64,000 nucleotides of DNA from Cryptomeria japonica (Eukaryota > Streptophyta > Pinopsida > Cupressales > Cupressaceae), in the NCBI RefSeq assembly GCF_030272615.1, contig NC_081412.1, positions 99,821,796 through 99,885,795 on the forward strand. Reading direction: 5' to 3'. Under the pieces are notes generated by a model. The model made no database searches. It was not told the origin of the DNA and saw only the letters and a list, made by a program, of their open reading frames with translations. A program made the position numbers and the translations under genes. Each line of letters starts with the position of its first letter. Within the stretch, counting starts at the first letter, position 1. This document shows positions 25,001-35,038 of the stretch, in pieces.

Positions 25001-26226
25001 AACCCAGAAGACATCATCTGCATTACTCTTCCCATTTAGTGAAATTGATCCTTTACCTTTAACCATGCAGGGAGAGTTATTACCAAATCTTACAACACCT
25101 CCATCAAACTCTTCAAGGGATAAGAACTTTCTTTTGTCACTGGTCATGTGGTGTGAGCAACCACTATCTATTATCTATTCATCACTGTTATCCAAGACAC
25201 CAAAGCCTTCTCATCAGTTAGATCCTCCTTCACAGCAACAAATACTATCTCCTCATTGTCATCTTCGCCTGATTCATCATTAATAACACCTTCATCCACT
25301 GCAATATAACAATGTTTCTTGCCTTTTCCTTTGAGTCTCCTAAACTTATCTTTCTTATCAAGGTTAGGGTAGTTAGCAGCTATGTGTCCAATCTTACTAC
25401 AAGAGAAACACTTCAAGGGTAGTTTACCTTTATATTTACTTGTTCCTCTAGGGAATATTCTAGCTAGTTATGCTTCAAGTTCCATCTGATGATCTTCATC
25501 CTCACCATCAATTCTTCTACCGCCATGTCTAGACCCGCAGTCATGATTATGACAAAAATATTTTCCTTTCCTTGCTGATGTACCGGTTACCGAAGCCTTA
25601 AAGGAAGATTCAGAAGGTTTGGAAACACTATTATCAAAACTGTTAAGTTCAAATGCAGTCAACTTTCCAATTAAAGAATCAATAGTAACTTTATCTTTTA
25701 AAATGGATCTCAGTTCTTGAATAGCATATGCTCTAATAGAATACTGCAGTAAAAGAGTTCTAAGCATTTTACTAACAACAGTATCATCTTCAATCTTACC
25801 TCCAACACTCTTTATTCCACCTACAACTTCCTTAATCCTTTGTCCATATTGAGTTATGTTCTCACCAATAACCATTTTCATATCATCAAATTTTCCTCTC
25901 AAACTCTCTTCCTTTTCCCTTTGTACATGTTCATCTCCTCCATAAATTAAATTAAATTTCTCCCATACTTCATTTATAGTTTCTAATCCATGAACACCAA
26001 TATACTTAGAGTCAGATAGAGTACTTACAATTGTTTCAAGAGCCTGAATGTTTTTCTGTTATTCTTTGAATTCATCTAGTGTTAAGGGAATGGTAGTAGG
26101 AGAAACATACTTGGTTATCAAATGATTCCAGTACTGTGAACCCATTCCTTTAATGCAGATATTCATCCAATCACTCCATATTCGGTAGTTGTCCTTAATA
26201 AAATTGGGACCCTCCTTCTTCATCAT
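22076..26226 (-). pseudogene. Copia element E gag-pol
   Basis: Start ATG 26226 (MMKKEGPNF). UBN2 gag with RGKFDDMKM. Zinc knuckle CFSCSKIGHIAANY (last Cys is Tyr, about 25370-25415). Protease IIDSGCSHHMT is intact (about 25140-25175). Integrase has HINFCGP and RSNWGGEF, both catalytic Asp positions now Asn. RT runs from about 23520 ([39 protein letters not shown] instead of the usual VDD). RNase H is fragmentary (HYVVHSTPDIA, RIFRYLKGTVDYGLWYP). Several frameshifts lie near 25190, 24180-23970, 23450 and 22900, in addition to stops; it is more decayed than A or C. The C-terminal end is approximate. Confidence 0.82.
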
Positions 26227-26281
26227 CTTTTACAAAATCTTTCCCTCAAGCTAATAGGCTTTCTGCACATAGAGGACCAAA

Positions 26282-26293
26282 GCTCTGATACCA
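26282..26293 (-). other. Primer binding site of element E
   Basis: TGGTATCAGAGC on the minus strand, 2 nt from the 5' LTR. Confidence 0.86.
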
Positions 26294-26295
26294 AT

Positions 26296-27838
26296 TGTTA
26301 ATCCTAGAGGATCTGGTTAATACTGAGAGAGGGGTGAATCAGTTTTAACAAAATTGAAACTTTCAACACCAAAATAGATTTATCTCAAATCTGAAAACAT
26401 CCAATTCTTAAACCAACTTATTAACTGATAAAAATAATTCATCAATCATATAATCATCAATAACGATATCCACTTTAAGATCTTTGATAAACAAACATAA
26501 ACTGTCTTAACCGGTTATCAGAAATAAAACATGAACATCACAAGAAAATCATTTCAAATATGAACACCAAGATTTTCACGTGGAAACCCAAATAGGGAAA
26601 AACCATAGTGGGAATTGGTACCCACAAATATTTTGCACTCTTTCAGAATGTTCCCTGTTCGAAGCCAAGTCCGGTTAGAAGCTTACAATGATGCCTTGTT
26701 ATGAGCAGACCATGTTAGGAGTCACCCAGTTAAGGGATTTACCTTCACCCTGTTAGAAGCTTTGATCTGTTAGGATCAACCTGACAAGAGGATTTAGAAC
26801 TTAGATATTGAGTCACACTGCTAGGGGATTTTACAATATGAGGCCTGTTAGGACCTACTCGATTAAAGTATTTTTGCTATTGTAATTGTTAGAGAACAAC
26901 AATGAATGATTTGTGTATAGTACTCAATTGCTTGCTTGATCAAATCCAATTAAGTTCTAAGTCTTCATCACTCTAGCAGATCTTCTCACACACACTGGTT
27001 TGGCTTCTCACACTATTCAAAATCACCAACAATTCAAAACATCAACCTTACCAACATAAATAAATTTTACAATTAGGTCGACATCAAAACCCTAAGACTT
27101 ACTACATAGATTATCACACATCTTTACAACTCATTACAAATCATCATAGGGATCATTACAATCAATTACAAATCAATATCGACCGTTGAATGATCATAAA
27201 TCATCACAACAGGTCAATTTGGTACAAAGTCAAACCGTTAGCACATTCTGCTAAGCACTTTGCACATTCCCAAAAAATTCTCTCTCCAAATGCATCAAAA
27301 CATATTTCAAACACATCACATAGTTTGTGCCACATTATCATCAACATGTGAACTTTATGTAGATCACCGCCAAACAAAAAATCATTACCAATTAAGAGAA
27401 TTATTTACCAGTCCTTAAACCTTCTTAAACCCTGGTAAAACTTCATTAGAAATTCAAAACATTCCTTCCATTAACCATCATAGGATGCAATTTCGGTTGC
27501 ATACTCAAATATATAATAAAAGATTAAGTTTCAAACCACAAGTCACCAAACATCGCCAAACACCCGATTCCATCAAAACTTATCTGCTTTACCGATTAAG
27601 GTCCTAATTCAAAGTCTTGCTGGTAAACTTTGTCAAACTGTCAAACTGTTACTCCGGCAGACCAAATCACTTAGCCAACAAGTCAATCAATGATAACCAA
27701 TAGTAAACATGATTAAACATCAATTGAACCTGGTGGCCATCAATGACAACACAAATAACTGATCATGTCATCTTTCCTCTACCGATACAGTCATCCATCA
27801 TCATCTCAACCTCATCAGTTATGCCAAAAATGCTAACA
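26296..27838 (-). repeat. 5' LTR of element E
   Basis: 1543 bp. The plus strand runs from TGTTAATCCTAGAGGATCTGG to AAAAATGCTAACA. It is homologous to 20247-21766. Confidence 0.87.
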
Positions 27839-27934
27839 ATCCAGTTACTAAAACACTTTCTTAATAAGGTTAAAACTTATTTTACTGGCAGAACACTGAT
27901 TCACCCCCCCTCTTAGTGTTCTTGGATTCCAACA
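27839..27934 (+). repeat. 5' LTR of element D, last part
   Basis: It carries CTGATTCACCCCCCCTCTTAGTG and ends TTCCAACA two bases before the primer site. This C-run signature matches the ends of the copia LTRs in the window. Confidence 0.8.
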
Positions 27935-27936
27935 AT

Positions 27937-27949
27937 TGGTATCAGAGCC
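27937..27949 (+). other. Primer binding site of element D
   Basis: TGGTATCAGAGCC, initiator tRNA-Met type, identical in its core to those of the copia elements. Confidence 0.87.
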
Positions 27950-28002
27950 TGGTGCCTTGGAGTAAGTATAATAGCTTAAGGAAGATCTTGAATCCAGAAT
28001 CC

Positions 28003-30837
28003 ATGGAGATGAGTCTAGAGAAACAACTTGAAGTAGCTCTTGAATACTATGATGCTGAAAGTATGAAAAATTTGAAATTGCAAGATGAGTTGAACCCTGC
28101 AAAGGAATTCATTCTTATCCTACAAGAGAGGCTATCATTTTCTCAAGTTAGAAGGAAGAAACTTTTACAAAATTAGGATGATGAAGAGAAGAATGCCCTT
28201 AAAGAACAATGTCAGAAGATGAGTTAGGAGAACATTGTCATGAAGAATTAAATGCAAGCCCTAACTATAAGGATGCCCAAGGATATTGAAGACTAGAAAA
28301 AGATTAAGGGTAAAAAGAAAGGTGTTTTCTGGTATGGCAATCTTGTTGTTTGCTTGATTCTTTTCTTTTTGAATGAGTTACCGGGATCCGATAAAACTTA
28401 ATGGGCATTTGATATGCCGATATGAAAGAAAATAAAGAAAACTATAAGAGGTTTAAGACAAAAAAATGAGAGAGACTCAATCCTATGGGGTTATTTCAAA
28501 TCATTTCAGAAGGCAATGAAGAAAAGAGAGAGAGTGTCGAAACATATTGTTGATATGTACTCTACAAAAATCTACTTTATGATTAAGAAGGATGAAACAT
28601 TGATGGAAGCAGTGCAACCACAGAAGATCTGTATTACTGAGATGGGTTATGAGGTTGATGATGAGATCTTGGACTTATATGCCAAGACTCTTATTGATGC
28701 CCCAGTTGATGAAACTAAGAAAACCTTTGGGACAACAAAGAAAAAGGAATCTGAAGTTTAGATAGGTTTTAGTTAGAAGAAGAGGGAAGGGAAAATCAAG
28801 AAGGTTGGGGAAGCTGTGGAGAAGATGTCCTCTGAAATCAAGCAAACCATTGGATTGGCAGAAGGGTCATCTCCAACAATAGTTTAGACTCCATCGGTAG
28901 CAACAACTGGCAAGGGTATATTGAAGGGGAAGAAACCAGAAACTTCTATTGCCCCTGTTGAATCCAGTTCTGATACTAATGTTGTGTCCCTAAAGATTCC
29001 CCAGACATACATCAGGATACAAAGGAAGAATCCTGTGGAAGGAAAGGTACAGAAAGTGAAGGTCACTCCTCTGGAAGCCCCTAAGAAAATTTTGAAGGAG
29101 AGGAAACCAACAGAGGAGAGGAAACCAATAGAGAAGAGGAAACCGGTTAAAGAATCTACTTCTACTCTTGACAAGAAGAAAAAATCAGAATTAGATATAG
29201 CTCTTGAATCCGATAAAAGTATTGAGGTCACTCCTCTCTCAGTTGCTGAATTGATAGATCAAATAACTAAAGATGGAATTTTGAGTAATATCCAACATTA
29301 TTATGAAAATATGGATGATAAGAATCAAATGGAGATTGAGGAAGAATTTTTGTTATATATAGATATATATATAAGAAGGTATTACTTGAGACTGAAAATC
29401 AAATACCAGGAGATTTGTAAAATAAGCTAGATGCTAGAAAATTATCTACAATTGAAGAGGATACAAATATAAAGTTGCAGGAGTTATTAACTATTTGTGG
29501 TGCCATAACTGATGAGGAGTTGCAGCGGTGTCTTGAATATGCTAATAGAATAAGTTTTTGAAGTAGACACCGACATTTGAGTCATGGTAGGTAGAGTAAA
29601 TGAAATAGTTAAGGAGACCCACGAGGCATGGGTAAAATTCTTTGTAGACAAACTAGATTTCTTTACTACACTGGTTTTTTTGCCTAAGTCTGGTATTGAA
29701 GACATATCTATTGATGTTAATGGAAAAGATATATTGGGTATGGATTCACTAGTTTTGGGACAAAAACTAACATAGGATATTCCTCCGGCAGTATCACCTG
29801 TACATAATATAGAGAAACCGGTAGATAACTTTGAAGCTGTGTATGATAAGCATGATCCACCGGAACAAAACATTCCATATGTAGAAGTTATTGATGTGGA
29901 TACAAATAATAAATAGGTTGAGGATGTTGAAACTCCAACAATAAATGTACATACTGAAGAGGCTAAGGTTGAGATGGTTACTGCACCAAGTGGCGAAGCC
30001 ACCAGTGCTAGTCAGCAGGTTGGAGAGTCCAGACATTCATTTTTTGAAACCTTGCTCATCCGGTCAAGTTAATTTTGGGCATAAGAACATTGAGTAGCTG
30101 AGCAGTTTTGAAATAATGTTTATCGCAACTCAGAAGTTGAGGAAGGAAAGATCAGAAGACAAGCAGGTCTTTGAGCAGGCCATTCTGATTTTTCAGCAAC
30201 TAGTTCTAGGATACTCTAGTCCAGTAGCTAGCCCCTCTAGTAAGATTAAGAGTTTGACTGAACATATTGAAAAAGAGTTTCAAACTCTTCTAAAAATATC
30301 AAACCGACAATTGATAGAGAGATAAAATGCAACTAGGAAGGTCACCTGTGACAATATGATCATATCGGACAAGGTCAAGATGACAAAGAAACTTACAAAG
30401 ATTGATGAGGCTCTTAATCAGTGTAGTTGTATATATAGATCTTGTACTAACACTGACAAACTTACAACTAACTTGGAGGTGAAAATAAAAGTGGCAAAAT
30501 CCCAATTGGAACATCTGGCTAAAGTTTTTGATGGTACTCATTCATTGACCAACGCCATTGATCATCAAATTTTGGTTACAAAATCTGAGATATCAGCTTT
30601 GGAGAAAGATATGGATAGATTAATCTGGCGAGCTAGGGAATTGAGAGGATTGGTAAGACCCCGGTTGAACACTTTATTACTTCATAAGCAGGAAAGTCTA
30701 GAATTTATGAATAAACCCACACTGACAAATCTAACAGAAGAAGAACTACATGCATACATTCTTAATGGGTTTGTAACTATTTTGGGAACTTTGAAAACTG
30801 GTTGGGATACTTACTTAGGATTTTTGAAGGGTGCTTA
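28003..30837 (+). pseudogene. ORF-X protein of element D (broken)
   Basis: ATG 28003 opens a frame that stays in register, with stops, to about 29780 and then shifts once before 30116. The N-terminus (LEKQLEVALEYYDAES and a following coiled coil) differs from the other ORF-X copies. From about 28300 (FWYGNLVVCLILFFLN) it matches them: KRERVSKHIVDMYS, EAVQPQKICITEMGYEV, then a Lys/Glu/Pro-rich linker (28780-29220), MVGRVNEIVKETHEAW near 29584, and a C-terminal coiled coil with RARELRGLVRPRLNTLL near 30625-30680. No protease, RT, RNase H or integrase is seen. The frame is interrupted by a solo LTR at 30838 and ends nine codons past it. The function is unknown. By position it replaces gag-pol in an LTR element. 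Confidence 0.7.
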
Positions 30838-32256
30838 TGTTGGTATTTTCATGAAGATTGCATTAATGATATGTTATGTTGTCATTTATGTCAATTGAAC
30901 CTGTAATGATATTGTTGATATTGTTGTTATTGTTGATATTGCCTTGTAACCGGTAGGAAGAGATTTATGAAGCATATTGTAAACCGGTATGTAAGTTTGT
31001 GAGTTGAACCGGTAACTGGTGTATAAGGTTAAACCCTATCTATGTAATATAATTGGTAAACCCTACAAGTTGTTTTTGTTAAACCCTAACCAATTAAGGT
31101 TGTTGAATTGGTTATGTTGGTTTATGATCTGATGTTGAGTGGTAATGATGGTGACACGTATGGTCATTGTATGAAGACAAGTTCAAATGTTTTGACGTGT
31201 TTTTTTTTTGTCTAGGGAATGAGCAAAGTGTATTGCATCTAATGCAAAACTTGTGATAAGTTATTGAGCTCGATGAAGCAGTAATCAAGGAGCGTTTGAG
31301 GTTTTCTTAATTGATGTGTAGACATTGTTATGAAATCCAACAGTCATACTTGTACTGAGTTGTTTGTAATCTTGATGAGAGGATTATGTTTTTGTTGTGT
31401 TATCGACCTAGTTGATTTGTATATAAGGTCGATGAAGTTGTTTTGTTTAGTGTTGGCAACAGTTGGCTGAAATTAGTTGAGTGTGTGGTTGCCAAACTAG
31501 ATAATGAGTCTGCAGTTTGAGTAAAGGCAGATAGAAGCATGAAATGGATCTGATCAAGTAAGTGTAGTGCTATTTAGACAGATAAAAAAAACTCCTATTG
31601 TTTTATAACAATTACAGCAGAATTGAAATCCCCTAACTGGGTAAGCTCTAACAAGGTGATCCATTAGATTGTATTTTTAAATCCTCTACTGAGGTCACTC
31701 CTTACAGGGTATTTTCTTCTAACAAGGCATTTGTAGTCAATCCCTTAACCGGGTGATTCCTAACAGGATTAGTTCTTAACAGGACTTTTGTAAAAGCTTT
31801 AACAGGCTTGGCTTCTAACAGGGCGAACTTCAAAATTGTTTAGATATTATCTTGTGAGTCCTATCTCACTGTGGTTTTTACCTATTTGGGTTTCCACGTA
31901 AAAAATACTTGTGTCATGTGGTGAATGTTTTTGTGGTTATGATCTTATGGTTGATCTGATTAACTACTTAACTATTTCTTATAAGGAAAGATAACTGGAA
32001 GCATTGAGAAATGAAGTATGTTGACATATGATAAAGCATTTGGATGTTTACAAGTTTGATGTTGTTTGTTGTTAAGTTGCTGTAACAGTCAATCAGGTTT
32101 TCTTATGAGTATTGTTCTTGACAATGGTATTTCATTGATAAGTTTACTTTGTGTGATTGAGATTGATTTTGGGAAAGTTTCTATCAGTTTTTCTATTTAC
32201 TGATTCACCCCCCTCTCAGTAATCTACCGGATACTTTTTCTTTCATCATACCATCA
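30838..32256 (+). repeat. Solo LTR of the A/C copia family
   Basis: 1419 bp, TGTTGGTATTTTC to CATCATACCATCA, flanked on both sides by GCTTA (30833-30837 and 32257-32261), a perfect 5-bp duplication. It is the reverse complement of the A and C LTR type, hence plus orientation. The TATA box TGTATATAAGG at 31419-31428 is inside an inverted repeat, ATCGACCT 31402-31409 and AGGTCGAT 31426-31433. It derives from LTR-LTR recombination of a former full element. Confidence 0.93.
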
Positions 32257-32286
32257 GCTTACCCAGATATATTCAAGTACATCTAG
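32257..32286 (+). pseudogene. C-terminal tail of element D ORF-X after the solo LTR
   Basis: Reading across the duplicated GCTTA, the ORF-X frame continues for a few codons (PDIFKYI) to TAG at 32284-32286. The ending resembles the F-x-x-IF ending of the copies in elements G and H. 32287-32504 is the 3' leader of element D; I see nothing else in it. Confidence 0.65.
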
Positions 32287-32504
32287 ATCTGGTAAACACA
32301 TTTTGATTTAATTCTTTCATTCTTTTTCCATGCCTTTGTCATTAATATCAATGGTGGATTGGTTGTTGTGAAAAATGTCAAGGGACATAAGAAGTAATGT
32401 ATAGATTAGGGGGAGCAGGGTCAATTTTGGGTCATAAGTTTTTGGGAGGAACCGAGACAACACTTCAACAATTCATTTTTCACATGAGCGTTGCCATCAA
32501 TTCC

Positions 32505-32516
32505 AAAGGGGGAGAT
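32505..32516 (+). other. Polypurine tract of element D
   Basis: AAAGGGGGAGAT directly before the 3' LTR start TGTTGGTAATTGAC, with the same surrounding phrase (GCCATCAATTCC) as the copia tracts. Confidence 0.87.
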
Positions 32517-32940
32517 TGTTGGTAATTGACACTCATCTGGTTTAGTTGTGTTGTCATTTATGGCAACACATATGATTTTGGATTAGACACTTAATCAGTA
32601 CTCACCGGTATTCATGATTCAGCAACCGACATTCAGGGAAACCGACAAACTAGGAACCGGTACATGATGTTGACATAGGAAATTAATCTGACAGATCTAC
32701 ACAATAGCAATCAGCGACATCGGTCATGAAGTTTAATATATTTATTTTTGTCTAGGCCGACATATAAATAAATTGTAATATCATTGTAAGCCGACATAAG
32801 GCATTTATGTTTATGTTTGGGAAGGGTATTTAAGTCAGTCCGGTTAGGATATTTTGGATAGAAGATGATATTGAAATACATACATGGTGCGACATATAAT
32901 GATATTGTGTGAACAATATTGATCGATTGTATGCAAATAT
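32517..32940 (+). repeat. 3' LTR of element D, truncated
   Basis: 424 bp matching 19408 onward. It is cut at 32940 by element F, and the rest is not in the window. Confidence 0.85.
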
Positions 32941-34205
32941 TGTTATGATTAACCAGTGACTGAGAGGGGGGGGGGTGAAGCAGTACAAATAGTTTATCCA
33001 CAACTCAAACATTCAAGCTGACTGGTGTACAACTATCCTTCAAAATTAACTTAATCATTGCATAAAACATGAAAGCAAAGAACATCAAAGAAAAGATATT
33101 TGTATACACAAAAAAGCATCACATAATACTAGCAATTATATGTGGAAACCCTCGGTTAGAGGGAGAAAACCACGGTGGGAATAATCCACAATCTCTTTTA
33201 CTGCTGTAAAAAATAGTGCTTTGTTAAGAGCTTACAACCTGTTCTTTCTGAGAACATCACCCTGTTAGAAGTGATTGGTATTTAATTAAGAATATTTTAG
33301 AACCTATTAAAGTTCACCTTGCTAGAGGATTTTACAACTTCATATCTGAAGTGACTTGATTATGGGATTTTACATAAAGAACTGGTTAAGGTCCACCCTA
33401 TTAAGGGATTTACAATGCTGCAATTGTTAGAACACAATAAAGATGAATGATCTATTTGATGACCCTACCTCTGCCTCATAGATCTACTTTGCATGCTCCG
33501 TTCAACTGATCGATGTCGACTTCATCGATTCATACTTGTATCTGCTATACTCCATTCTGCTCCCCCTGTTTACATTCACACAAATCTTTTTCACAACGAT
33601 AACAACATAATCATAATGAATTATGTGAATATATTAGTCTTGAGTTCTAGCACTAATTTTCCCTCCAAAAAAATTATTCAAAATTTTGTTACCGCGCCTT
33701 AAATTACTCTCCAAAAATCATTCCAAGAATATCGGTCAAGATAGTCGTTCATGCCGATAAGTCCGTCGATTGAACAGGGAAGACTACTGGTTCAACTGGA
33801 TGTTAACTGGACGTCTCCAAGTCTATCGGTTGAGACTCCTATTATGCCAGTGTGCCGATCAAATTCTACCTAACCGGTTACCTCCTATATACCGGTCTAT
33901 TATCTACTTAGCTGATTATCCTCCTGTGTACCGATCAGTTCATTGTTTAGCTGGTTGACCTTTTGTGTGCCGGTTTACTCATTGCTTAGTCGGTCTAAAC
34001 TCTGCTTAGCTGGTTAACTCAGTGTAGACCGGTCTACTCACTACTTAGTTGATTAACTCACTGACAATAGGAATAATAACTCTTGTTCTTTATCATTTAT
34101 TCTTTACTTCTTTATTGATGGACTATAAAGACTTAGAAGATGATGTTGCCAACAATGAAAACCATTTCATTCACCGGTCATACAAAATGCATCAAAATGC
34201 CAACA
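32941..34205 (-). repeat. 3' LTR of non-autonomous element F
   Basis: The plus strand runs from TGTTATGATTAACCAGTG to AAAATGCCAACA (1265 bp), followed by AACTCCCCCTTTGG, the polypurine tract on the minus strand (34206-34219). It resembles the LTR of element G (54795-56141) in the start, the G-run, the GTGGAAACCC segment and the ladder of short motifs at 33500-34080. Confidence 0.8.
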
Positions 34206-34309
34206 AACTCCCCCTTTGGTATTGGTGGAAAACACTACAAAAATGTGTCGATTCTGATCCTTGTTACTCCTTGTTTCATCTATATGTGAAATTTATGTAA
34301 AGCAAAAAT

Positions 34310-35038
34310 TTATGTGAAATTTTCGTGAGCTGCTTTCAAAGAGGATTCCAATAAAGGCTTTACCTGTTTCATGGTGTTGAAATGTCAATGCAAAACTGTA
34401 GCAAAATCCTCCATATCATCAACTATCTTGCAGTTAGGTTCACTTATGAGGTGTTCTTCTTTAATATTCCTTTGCATGAAATCAATAATTGGTGCTAGTT
34501 AGCACTGTAGCTCTAACAAGCTAAGACCTCATTTGTCCTCTTCTTCTTTCCACCGTTTGATTTCATGATTGAGCTGATTGACCTTGCCACTAAAAATTAT
34601 TGCTGAGGTGGTAAGAGGATCAAAAGAACCTATCAGATCTTGAATTTCTCTTTGATTTTGAGTTCTTTTATCTTCTAGATCTCTGATTAAACCAGTAAAA
34701 CTTGAAGATTTGACCAATAATTGGCCAACTTCCTGTAGTATATTTTTGACCTCTTTTGTGGGGTTATAGAGGGCAACTTTTCCAAATGATATTTGTTCCA
34801 TTAGTTTTTCTCCTCTCTTTGATTCATATTGTCTTACTGTAACCTTCTCCAGATTGGTTGCCTTTGAACCGATTGTTGTTACAAGAGTGCCCAACTAATC
34901 AATGATGGGTGCGTTGTCATCAACAACAATGTTAGGAGTTAGGTCAAATAGAATTGTCTTGGCAAAATTGAGAATTATTGCCTTCTTTTTCTTTGCTCTT
35001 AATTGCTTGCAGGTCATCTTCTTGATATCAATTATGTA
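34310..35038 (-). pseudogene. ORF-X C-terminal fragment of element F
   Basis: The minus-strand frame ends at TAA 34310-34312. It contains SKATNLEKVTVRQYESKRGE, LIRDLEDKRTQNQREIQDL and HEIKRWKEEEDK, closely matching element G. It is a heptad-like coiled coil, with stops near 34526 and 34896. The element is broken off near 35038, so its N-terminal part, leader and 5' LTR are missing. Confidence 0.72.

Larger units (their letters stand above)
20247..27838 (-). mobile_element. Copia element E, structurally complete, 7592 bp
   Basis: Minus orientation. 3' LTR 20247-21766, polypurine tract 21767-21785, gag-pol 22076-26226, primer site 26282-26293, 5' LTR 26296-27838. Inserted within the 5' LTR of element D. 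Flanks are TACCA on the left and ATCCA on the right, so a target duplication is only partly supported. Related to, but clearly diverged from, the A/C family. Confidence 0.88.

Noticed and set aside
20242-27843. Clean target duplication for element E
   Set aside because: Flanks TACCA and ATCCA agree at only three of five positions, so I do not claim it, although the element ends are clear.
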